Shown here one piece after another: positions 25,084 through 31,647 of a DNA stretch of 38,043 nucleotides. Position 1 is the stretch's first letter. Every line of letters starts with the position of its first letter. Origin of the DNA: Methanoculleus marisnigri (lineage in GTDB: Archaea > Halobacteriota > Methanomicrobia > Methanomicrobiales > Methanoculleaceae); contig DASQ01000108.1 of assembly GCA_002503885.1 (NCBI GenBank), positions 1 to 38,043 of the forward strand. Direction: 5' to 3'. The translations under genes were made by a program, and so were the position numbers. Under the pieces are notes generated by a model. It was given only the letters and a program-made list of their open reading frames with translations. It searched no databases and was not told the DNA's origin.

Positions 25084-25093
25084 TTTGTATATT
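25084..25093 (+). promoter_or_regulatory. TATA box of the B12/radical SAM gene, leaderless
   Basis: TTTGTATATT is centred about 25 bases before the ATG at 25113, and no Shine-Dalgarno precedes that ATG. The arrangement predicts transcription starting at the start codon. Confidence 0.55.
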
Positions 25094-25112
25094 GTTCCAC
25101 CGATACTCTATC

Positions 25113-26426
25113 ATGGATATCACGATCCTCTCTCCCGGCATCTACACCTACGGCGCCATGCTGATCGGCGGTGTCCTCCGCGACGCCGGCCACCGCGTGA
25201 CCCTCACCCGGACGCCCGCCGCTCCGGCAGACTCAATCCTGCTCGCGAGCCTCTTCTCGACCCAGCACCTCCTCGACCCCGCGATCCGGGACCTGGTCCG
25301 GACACACCGCGAACGCGGAGGTCTGGTCTACGTCGGGGGGCCGGTCTCGGCCGCGCCGGAGATGGTGCTCGGGGAGCTCGCCCCCGACGCGGTGGTCGTC
25401 GGCGAGGGCGAGGAGACGGTCGTCCGCCTCGTCGAGGAGGGGGTCTCGGATACCCTCCCGGGGATAGCGTTTCTCGATGGCGGCCGGGCGGTCGTGACGC
25501 CTCCCGCCCCGCCGGCGCCGATCGACCGGCCGCTTCCCCTGATCCCGGACGACATCGGGAGCCAGAGCATCCGGGGCGCGAGCGCCTACATCGAGACCCA
25601 CCGGGGGTGCATCGGGGGGTGCACCTTCTGCCAGGTGCCCCGGTTCTTCGGGAGGGCGATCCGGAGCCGGTCGCTCGCGAGCATCATCGAGGAGGTGAAG
25701 GCTTTTTCGGCACACGGGGCCACAAGGCTCTCGGTCTCCGGGGGGACCGGGTCGCTCTACGGCTCCAGCGGCGGGGAGATGGACCCGGATGCCTTCATCG
25801 CCCTCCTACGCGGGATGGCGGAGGTGATGGGGCAAAAAAACGTCTCCTCCCCGGATATACGTGTAGATTGCATCACCGACGAGATCCTGGACGCCATCCG
25901 GCAGTACACCATCGGGTGGGTCTTCTTCGGGATCGAGTCGGGGAGCGACCGGGTGCTCCGGCTGATGGGCAAGGGTGCGGCCGTCCGGCAGGTCGAGGAG
26001 GCGGTGGAGCGGTGCCGGGAGCACGGCCTCCGGGTTGCGGGAAGTTTCATCGTCGGCTACCCGGGAGAGACGGAACGGGACTACGAGGCAACGAAGGACC
26101 TGATCGCTGCGCTCTCGCTCGACGACGTCTTCGTGAGCAGCGCCGAGCCCATCCCGGCAACACCGCTTGCCGACCTCGTGGTCAGGACACCCCGCGATAA
26201 GAACCCGGCATTCGTGCCGCACACCGGGGAATACCGGGCGCTCGATCTCACCGAGAGCGAGGCCCGGTGTTTCGACCTGATGATGCATGCCGATATGTTC
26301 CGCCCGCAGTTACGGCTCGTGACCGACGAGGTCTACGCCGCTTATCTCGCCGAGGCAAAGAAGCAGGGGAGGGATATCAGGGCGGCGACCGAACTTATCC
26401 TCCGGTACTCCCGGGCCCGGGCGTAA
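25113..26426 (+). CDS. B12-binding-domain/radical SAM protein
   Basis: This 437-residue protein has an N-terminal B12-binding-like Rossmann domain (MDITILSPGIYTYGAMLIGGVLRDAGH, about 1-130). It lacks an obvious DxHxxG cobalamin-ligand motif, as many members do. The radical SAM core follows, with cysteines C166, C170 and C173 (CIGGCTFC). Landmarks are FGIESGSDRVLRLMGKG and GSFIVGYPGETERDYEATKD. This matches the methyltransferase-like or methylthiotransferase-like B12 rSAM group of methanogens. The substrate is unknown. A frame extending to 25062 is ignored because the TATA box supports the ATG at 25113. Confidence 0.9.
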   Translation: MDITILSPGIYTYGAMLIGGVLRDAGHRVTLTRTPAAPADSILLASLFSTQHLLDPAIRDLVRTHRERGGLVYVGGPVSAAPEMVLGELAPDAVVVGEGEETVVRLVEEGVSDTLPGIAFLDGGRAVVTPPAPPAPIDRPLPLIPDDIGSQSIRGASAYIETHRGCIGGCTFCQVPRFFGRAIRSRSLASIIEEVKAFSAHGATRLSVSGGTGSLYGSSGGEMDPDAFIALLRGMAEVMGQKNVSSPDIRVDCITDEILDAIRQYTIGWVFFGIESGSDRVLRLMGKGAAVRQVEEAVERCREHGLRVAGSFIVGYPGETERDYEATKDLIAALSLDDVFVSSAEPIPATPLADLVVRTPRDKNPAFVPHTGEYRALDLTESEARCFDLMMHADMFRPQLRLVTDEVYAAYLAEAKKQGRDIRAATELILRYSRARA

Positions 26427-26498
26427 GAGCCGGGCCGGCAACCTCTCTCCTCTCTTCGCCGGGGCCCCGGATCTTTCCTGGTTCGCCAGAACGGGAAA

Positions 26499-26511
26499 CC
26501 CTTAAGTATCC
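26499..26511 (+). promoter_or_regulatory. Probable TATA box of the first PRC/DUF2795 gene
   Basis: CCTTAAGTATCC lies about 75 bases upstream of the ATG at 26580. The paralogue downstream has a similarly placed CTTAAATA box, so both probably have leaders of about 45-60 bases. Confidence 0.4.
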
Positions 26512-26579
26512 TCGATCCTCTACTCCCCCTGCCTTGAAGGGGTAACCCTTCGCAGGTAAACAAGTTGGAGGCAGATACG

Positions 26580-27728
26580 ATGGCTGAGAGACAGACAGGG
26601 TCGGTGCTGGAGACCCGGCCGAGACGGGAAGAGACAGTGAACCTGATGCGCGCACACGACATCAGGGATATCAAGGCACGGAACCCGGAAGGAGAGAGGC
26701 TCGGTGATATCAGTGATATCGCTATCGACCGCGACAGTGGCCGCATCGCGTATGCTGTCCTCTCCTACGGCGGGATCCTCGGGTTCGGCGAGAAGCACTT
26801 CGCCATTCCCTGGGAGGCGGTTCGCACCCGCCCGGGGGAGAGGGTCGCTGTCGTGGATGCGGATAAGCGGACACTGGATAGCGCTCCAGGGTTCTCCAGG
26901 GACCGGATGCCCCGGGAAGGAGACTGGAGCCTGATCCGGACACCCCCGACACGTGGAGCAATGGAGCCCCCGGCCCCGGTAGCAGAGAGAGAAGTTCCGC
27001 CGTCACGAGAGACGGAGCCGGCAGCACCGGCGGAGTCCACGCTTGCAAGCGCACAGAGAAATGTCCCGGTGCCGCCGCCCGTCCAGACGGTCGCGGGCGG
27101 CTGGGGAGGGCAGCCGACGGGGCGGCGTGCCGAGGAGCGACCTGTTCGGACGGAGGCCCCACCCCGGGAGACTGTCGTGGAGGAGGTCCGAAGGGAGCAG
27201 CCGGTTGAGATGGAGCGGCCCGTTACGACCCCGGGACCCTCTCCCGGGCACCTCTCCGCGGCCGACCTGCAGAGTTACCTCAAGGGTATGGACTACCCGG
27301 CAGGCAAACATGACCTGATCACCCACGCACGGGGGCGCAGTGCTCCGGAGGACGCGATCGCGGCGCTTGAAGGGTTCAGCGACCGGACCTACCAGTCCGC
27401 CGCCGACGTGAGCGTGGAGTTCGGCAGGGAGAGCCGTGGCGAACAGCCGATTGAGACGGAAACACGGCCCGGGGGGACCATCGTAGAGGAGGTTCACAAA
27501 GAGCCCCCCGTTGCCCGGAGGGCGGCACCGTCCCTCGCGCACCTCTCCGCGGCCGACCTGCAGGTCTACCTCAAGGGCATGGACTACCCGGCAGGCAAAC
27601 AGGACCTGATCACCCACGCACGGGAGCGCAGTGCCCCGGAGGACGTGATCACGGCGCTCGAACAGTTCGGCGACCGGACCTACCAGTCCGCCGCCGATGT
27701 GGGGACGGAGTTCGGCAAGATCAAGTGA
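26580..27728 (+). CDS. PRC-barrel protein with two C-terminal DUF2795 modules
   Basis: This 382-residue soluble protein has an N-terminal PRC-barrel (about residues 20-120, with the core GERLGDISDIAIDRDSGRIA, and GFGEKHFAIPWEAV). A Pro/Glu/Arg-rich disordered linker follows (about 120-215). Two DUF2795 modules come next, each starting HLSAADLQ.YLKGMDYPAGK and ending RTYQSAADV..EFG (about 223-285 and 320-380). The ATG at 26580 has GGAG 9 bases upstream; a TTG at 26565 is in frame. It is a paralogue of the gene at 27932-28906. PRC-barrel plus DUF2795 is suggestive of stress-related or scaffolding proteins, but no function can be assigned. Confidence 0.88.
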   Translation: MAERQTGSVLETRPRREETVNLMRAHDIRDIKARNPEGERLGDISDIAIDRDSGRIAYAVLSYGGILGFGEKHFAIPWEAVRTRPGERVAVVDADKRTLDSAPGFSRDRMPREGDWSLIRTPPTRGAMEPPAPVAEREVPPSRETEPAAPAESTLASAQRNVPVPPPVQTVAGGWGGQPTGRRAEERPVRTEAPPRETVVEEVRREQPVEMERPVTTPGPSPGHLSAADLQSYLKGMDYPAGKHDLITHARGRSAPEDAIAALEGFSDRTYQSAADVSVEFGRESRGEQPIETETRPGGTIVEEVHKEPPVARRAAPSLAHLSAADLQVYLKGMDYPAGKQDLITHARERSAPEDVITALEQFGDRTYQSAADVGTEFGKIK

Positions 27729-27847
27729 TGGAGCGGATTCCCCCGCTCCGGGCGGCAGCCGGGAAACACCCCTCCTGCCCTCCCCCACACGCTCTTTCCG
27801 CGGTGGAGAAATCCCCGCTGATGCCCGGGCATCGGAGCCGGGGAGAT

Positions 27848-27855
27848 CTTAAATA
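27848..27855 (+). promoter_or_regulatory. TATA box of the second PRC/DUF2795 gene
   Basis: CTTAAATA lies about 80 bases upstream of the ATG at 27932. It implies a separate transcript for this paralogue with a leader of about 55 bases. Confidence 0.5.
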
Positions 27856-27931
27856 GTCGCAATACGCATCCCCCGCTCTGCGCGAAGGTGAAGATCGCCT
27901 TCGGAAGCATACCAGGGATATGGTGGTTGCA

Positions 27932-28906
27932 ATGGCTGAAACAATTCTGGAGCAGCAGGTACGGAGGACGGAGGGGCAGGAGTCCTTCTCATCCGAAGAT
28001 GTTGTGGGTAAACGGGTGAAGAACCCGGAGGGCTACGACCTCGGTGAGATCTCAAGCCTGCGGATCGGCCTGCCCACGGGAAAAGTGGCGTATGCGGTGC
28101 TCAAGACCGGGGGTGTCTTCGGTCTCGGGGCGAAGTTCTTCGCTGTCCCCATCGAGGCCATGGTCTACCGGCCGGGGGATGATGTCTTTGTGGCGAACAT
28201 CAGCAAGTATAAGCTCGACAACGAGCCCGGGTTCTCGGAGGGGGACTGGCCGCGAGAAGCAAACTGGAGCCTGATCGAATCGAGGCGGCCCATGGGCCCC
28301 CCGAGCCAGGAGGAGGCCCGGGCCGTGACGCGGACGGAAGCCCCACCCCGCGAGGTCGTCACGACAGAGCGCGTGGAGGTGCGGGAGGGGATGCCGATAC
28401 GGGCTGAAGAGGTGGAAGAGGGCAGGGCCAGGATGGCGGTACCGGTGACGGAGCCCGCACCGCACGAGACCGTTACGACGGAACGAGTGGAGGTCCGGGA
28501 GAAGCCCACAACGGTGGAGGAGGTGGAGACGCGGCCGGTGACGGAGGCTCACGCTCCGACGCTCGAGTCCATGACGAGGGCCGAGGACGTGGAAGAGGGC
28601 AGGGTCAGGACTGCGGTTCCCGGCACTGAGACCGCGTCACGGGAGACCGTCGTCGAGGAGGTCAGGAGAGAGCCGCCGGCCACGATGGAGACCCGGGCGG
28701 GGGCACCGTCCCTCGCGCACCTCTCGGCCGCCGACCTGCAGGTCTACCTCAAAGGTATGGACTATCCGGCAGGCAAACAGGACCTGATCACCCACGCACG
28801 GGAGCGCAGTGCCCCGGAGGACGCGATCGCGGCGATCGAGCTGTTCAGTGACCGGACCTACCAGTCCGCCGCCGATGTGGGGTCGGAGTTCGGCAAAATC
28901 AAGTAA
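27932..28906 (+). CDS. PRC-barrel protein with one C-terminal DUF2795 module
   Basis: This 324-residue protein is a paralogue of the upstream gene. The PRC-barrel covers about residues 20-110 (GYDLGEISSLRIGLPTGKVA, FGLGAKFFAVPIEAM). The linker (about 115-255) contains imperfect repeats built on TTERVEVRE and EEVEEGR-RxAVP-TE. One DUF2795 module ends the protein (HLSAADLQVYLKGMDYPAGK ... RTYQSAADVGSEFGKIK), nearly identical in DNA to the last module of its neighbour. The start could be the ATG at 27920, but 27932 gives the same MAE(R/T) beginning as the paralogue. A T-run just after the stop probably terminates it. Confidence 0.87.
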   Translation: MAETILEQQVRRTEGQESFSSEDVVGKRVKNPEGYDLGEISSLRIGLPTGKVAYAVLKTGGVFGLGAKFFAVPIEAMVYRPGDDVFVANISKYKLDNEPGFSEGDWPREANWSLIESRRPMGPPSQEEARAVTRTEAPPREVVTTERVEVREGMPIRAEEVEEGRARMAVPVTEPAPHETVTTERVEVREKPTTVEEVETRPVTEAHAPTLESMTRAEDVEEGRVRTAVPGTETASRETVVEEVRREPPATMETRAGAPSLAHLSAADLQVYLKGMDYPAGKQDLITHARERSAPEDAIAAIELFSDRTYQSAADVGSEFGKIK

Positions 28907-28911
28907 TCTCA

Positions 28912-28920
28912 CTTTTTTTC
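28912..28920 (+). terminator. T-run terminator after the second PRC/DUF2795 gene
   Basis: A run of seven T (28913-28919) starts 7 bases after the stop codon, in the 37-base space between two convergent genes. It fits an archaeal intrinsic terminator for the plus-strand gene. Confidence 0.55.
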
Positions 28921-28943
28921 AGGAAACCACGTCCGCCCGCACG

Positions 28944-30104
28944 CTAAAGAACAAGTTCAACCTGCACCGTTTCCCGTCCGCCGAACGTGAGGTAGCGCCC
29001 GGCAGCCCTCCCCCTGATCCCGGCCCGCCCGAGATCCGCAAGCCCCGTGAACGGTCGCTCTCTCCGGCAGGAGAGGATCCGGTCCGCCCCCTTCGGCCCT
29101 ATCCCGGGAATGCGGAGGAGGTCGCGGCGCGGGGCGAAGTTGACGTTCACCGGCCGTTTCCCGTCCGAAAGGGCAACTTTCGGGTCGCGATTCGCAAAAA
29201 ACCCTTCTTCGTCGAGGGCCGCCCGGAGCTCGTCGGCCATGACGCCGTACTCCCGGAGCAGGTAATCGGCCTGATACCACCGCCTCGCCCGCCACGCCGG
29301 GGTATCGGGGTGCGACGCGAGAGGAGTGCCCGGCAGGGCGCGAAACGCTGAGAAGTAGACACGGGAGGGTCGGACCCGCCGGTACTGGTCGGTGAGGCAG
29401 GAGAGGATCTCCGCATCGGTCTCGTCCGCCGCCCCGACAACGAGCTGGGTGGTGTGGCTCCCGGGCTTCTCCTCCGACACCCAGGCCTGGCGCTTCAGGA
29501 TATCCTGCCGGTAGTCCTTCACCCCGGCGATGCCCCCGAGACGGTCGGAGGACGTCGCCTCCAGGTTGATGCTGATCCGGTCCGCCACCCGGGCGGCGTC
29601 GTGGATATCCGCCCGGGTGGCGCCGGGGAGGACCTTGAGGTGCAGGTAGCCGTCGTAACCCTGCCGCCGCAGGAGTTCCCCCGTCTCCACGAGATCGTGC
29701 ATCACGCAATCGACGTCCCGGGGGATCCCGGAACTCAGGAAGAGCCCCCCAACGCGCCCTTCCCGCCAGAGGCCAAGGAAGGTACCGGCGAGTTCTCCCG
29801 GGGAGAACGAGATCCGCTCCCGCTCAAGGCGGACGGCGCAGTAGGCGCAGTCGTATGAGCAGGTGCCGTTGAGGAGCATCTTGAGCATCCGTCCGCACCC
29901 GCCCGAACGGGGGTTGTAGGTGATGCTGGGAGCGACTGCCGGAACGGCAGGAGCTTGAGCACCGTCAGGTGCGAGCACGACGGGCGGAACGCCCTGATTG
30001 GTTTCGGGCGCGGCCGAGAGGACCCGGATGCACTCCCCCGGCCTGCAGAGGTCGAACCGCCCGGCAGCGGTAAGACGGATGAGTTTCTGCTCCGTAACGG
30101 ACAT
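28944..30104 (-). CDS. Radical SAM protein with C-terminal helix-hairpin-helix (COG4277 type)
   Basis: This 386-residue protein has radical SAM cysteines C82, C86 and C89 (CSYDCAYC), the barrel landmarks LFLSSGIPRDVD, LHLKVLPGAT and INLEATSSDRL, and a C-terminal helix-hairpin-helix (LLRIPGIGPKGADRILSCRR). It matches COG4277, a putative DNA-modification or repair radical SAM family often paired in bacteria with a uracil-DNA-glycosylase-like protein; no such partner is seen here. The start is ATG 30104, since KLIRLTAAGRFDLC fits the family beginning. Residues about 42-53 (VVLAPDGAQAPA) are encoded by a stem-loop repeat lying in frame between the N-terminal helix and the Fe-S motif. Confidence 0.88.
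   Translation of the reverse strand: MSVTEQKLIRLTAAGRFDLCRPGECIRVLSAAPETNQGVPPVVLAPDGAQAPAVPAVAPSITYNPRSGGCGRMLKMLLNGTCSYDCAYCAVRLERERISFSPGELAGTFLGLWREGRVGGLFLSSGIPRDVDCVMHDLVETGELLRRQGYDGYLHLKVLPGATRADIHDAARVADRISINLEATSSDRLGGIAGVKDYRQDILKRQAWVSEEKPGSHTTQLVVGAADETDAEILSCLTDQYRRVRPSRVYFSAFRALPGTPLASHPDTPAWRARRWYQADYLLREYGVMADELRAALDEEGFFANRDPKVALSDGKRPVNVNFAPRRDLLRIPGIGPKGADRILSCRRERPFTGLADLGRAGIRGRAAGRYLTFGGRETVQVELVL
29946..29981 (+). repeat. Stem-loop repeat unit inside the COG4277 radical SAM gene
   Basis: GGAGCTTGAGCACCgtcaGGTGCGAGCACGACG matches the second unit of the intergenic array at 31529-31560 (GGATCTTGAGCACCgccaGGTGCGCGTAACGAC) at most positions. It contains the same GCACC/GGTGC palindrome. 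It lies within codons 42-53 of the minus-strand gene and keeps the frame open. Confidence 0.7.
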
Positions 30105-30238
30105 GCCGGAAGCATCGGTTCGCGGGGTGAAGAGCCTGCCGCGCGGAGGGTGAAAGTGTTTGAGGAGGAGCTGCCTCCCCCTTCCGGGGAAAGACATATG
30201 GTATACGCCGGACCCTATCACCGCGAGGAGAGACGAAG

Positions 30239-31450
30239 ATGGAGAGTCGGCCGGAGTATGATGCCGTCGTTGTCGGAGGCGGGCCCGCCGGGAGCACCGC
30301 CGCCTACCTGCTCGGGAAGGCCGGGCACCGGGTGGCACTCCTTGAGAAGCAGACGTATCCCCGGGTTAAGGTCTGCGGGGGTTGCCTGAGCCAGAAGTCC
30401 GTCCGGTTCCTCGACCGGGTCTTCCACCTGCCGATCGGTGCCCTCCGGCGGGAGGGGCTGATCGACTTCACCGGGACGAGGTATGCCCTCTACATCGGGA
30501 GCAGCCGTATCCTCGCCGAAGACCTTGTGGAACCCCTCTACTTCACCCGGCGAGAGCGCTACGACGCCCATCTTGCCCGGATGGCGGCGGAGGCCGGGGC
30601 GGAGGTCCATACAGGCGTGGAAGTGGTCAGAGTCGACCACGTCCGCCGCACCGTCACGACATCGGACGGGGACCGGTATGCCGCCCGGGTCCTCATCGGG
30701 GCCGATGGGATCCATAGCCGGGTCCGGCGCTCCCTCCCGGAGAGCGTCGTCGACCCCGAGCGATGGCGCGAAAACCTCGGGTGGGCACTGGAACTCGCGA
30801 TCCCCCGCAAGGAGGCGGAGGCACTCGCGAACCGGGACGGTCCGATCCATCTGGACGACAAGCTCGCGACACCCTACCTCGTCTTTGCCGCCTGCCGGTG
30901 GGGCTACGGGTGGGTCTTCCCGAACAGAGAGGCGATCGTCGTGGGGATCGGCGGGCTGTTGCGGATGAACGGAAAAGACCTTCGCGACCGCTTTGAGGAG
31001 TTCCTCAGCGCCATAGGCCTCTCCGCGTTCAGAGATCGGAAACCGGCAGGATATCCTCTGCCGTTCGGCAACTACATCCCCTCCCCTGCCCATGATGGGA
31101 CGGTCCTCGTCGGCGATGCAGGGGGGTTTGCAAGCCCCATCCTCGGCGAAGGAATCTATTATGCCCACCGGACCGCAGAACTCGCCGCCCACGCCGTCGA
31201 GCGCCACCTCACCTGCGCCGCGCCGCTCGCTGAGACCTACACCACTCTCCTCCGGCACCGCCTCATTCCCGAACTGCGGGCGGAGATGGCGTTGCGGAAC
31301 TTCCTCCACGGGAGCATGGATGGGTGGAGGCGTATACCTCTCGAGGTCTTCATGAAGGCGACGAACACCCTGGTCATCGATGCGGTGCAGGGGTCCCGGT
31401 CGTTCCGGGGATTTTGGCGGGACGACGACCTTCACTCAGCCGTCTGGTGA
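30239..31450 (+). CDS. Geranylgeranyl reductase family flavoprotein
   Basis: This 403-residue FAD enzyme belongs to the geranylgeranyl reductase/GGR family, which in archaea saturates isoprenoid chains of membrane lipids. The dinucleotide fold is VVVGGGPAGSTAAYLL (about residues 10-25). The family motif YPRVKVCGGCLS follows at about 40-51. A GADGIHSRVR segment is near 155, and the second FAD motif is VLVGDAGGFASPILGEGIYYA near 290. A GAGGAGAG Shine-Dalgarno precedes the ATG. It might act on lipids, quinones or another isoprenoid; a lipid role is most likely by family. It is divergent from the radical SAM gene and followed by the repeat array. Confidence 0.9.
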   Translation: MESRPEYDAVVVGGGPAGSTAAYLLGKAGHRVALLEKQTYPRVKVCGGCLSQKSVRFLDRVFHLPIGALRREGLIDFTGTRYALYIGSSRILAEDLVEPLYFTRRERYDAHLARMAAEAGAEVHTGVEVVRVDHVRRTVTTSDGDRYAARVLIGADGIHSRVRRSLPESVVDPERWRENLGWALELAIPRKEAEALANRDGPIHLDDKLATPYLVFAACRWGYGWVFPNREAIVVGIGGLLRMNGKDLRDRFEEFLSAIGLSAFRDRKPAGYPLPFGNYIPSPAHDGTVLVGDAGGFASPILGEGIYYAHRTAELAAHAVERHLTCAAPLAETYTTLLRHRLIPELRAEMALRNFLHGSMDGWRRIPLEVFMKATNTLVIDAVQGSRSFRGFWRDDDLHSAVW

Positions 31451-31451
31451 G

Positions 31452-31604
31452 AACGACCTCCCCGAAGGGGAGGGAGTTCGAGAAAATGCGAAGCATTTTC
31501 GAGTAGCGACTCTCCCGCGGGGGGAGGATCTTGAGCACCGCCAGGTGCGCGTAACGACGCTCCGCAGAGGAAGGAGTTCGAGAAAACCCACCGGGTTTTC
31601 GAGT
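31452..31604 (+). repeat. Array of three paired stem-loop repeat units
   Basis: Three tandem units each have two palindromes. Unit 1 (about 31452-31506) has CTCCCCgaaGGGGAG, then GTTCGAG with AAAATGCgaaGCATTTT. Unit 2 (about 31507-31554) has CTCCCgcggGGGGAG, then CTTGAGCACCgccaGGTGC. Unit 3 (about 31555-31604) has CTCCGCAGAGG, then TTCGAGAAAACCCaccGGGTTTTCGAG. Connecting segments read GGAGTTCGAG and GTARCGAC. Stems vary in sequence but keep pairing. The array fills most of the gap between the flavoprotein and amylase genes. Confidence 0.8.
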
Positions 31605-31647
31605 CAGGGGATACCTCTATCCGCCCGTACGTCCAAGGGACCTCGCG

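Noticed and set aside
24716..26200. Plus-strand frame of 494 residues, Arg/Gly/Pro-rich
   Set aside because: It is out of frame with the zinc-ribbon and radical SAM genes that cover the same DNA and has low-complexity, shadow-like composition.
26580..28906. Secreted or surface-layer proteins
   Set aside because: The repeated, charged linkers suggested surface proteins, but neither protein has a signal peptide or membrane helix, and the PRC-barrel/DUF2795 domains are cytoplasmic types.
30218..31435. Minus-strand frame opposite the geranylgeranyl reductase gene
   Set aside because: The plus strand carries all flavoprotein motifs; the minus frame has no recognisable domain.
31452..31604. CRISPR array
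   Set aside because: Units are palindrome pairs with variable stems and no constant-length direct repeats separated by unique spacers. No cas genes are present.
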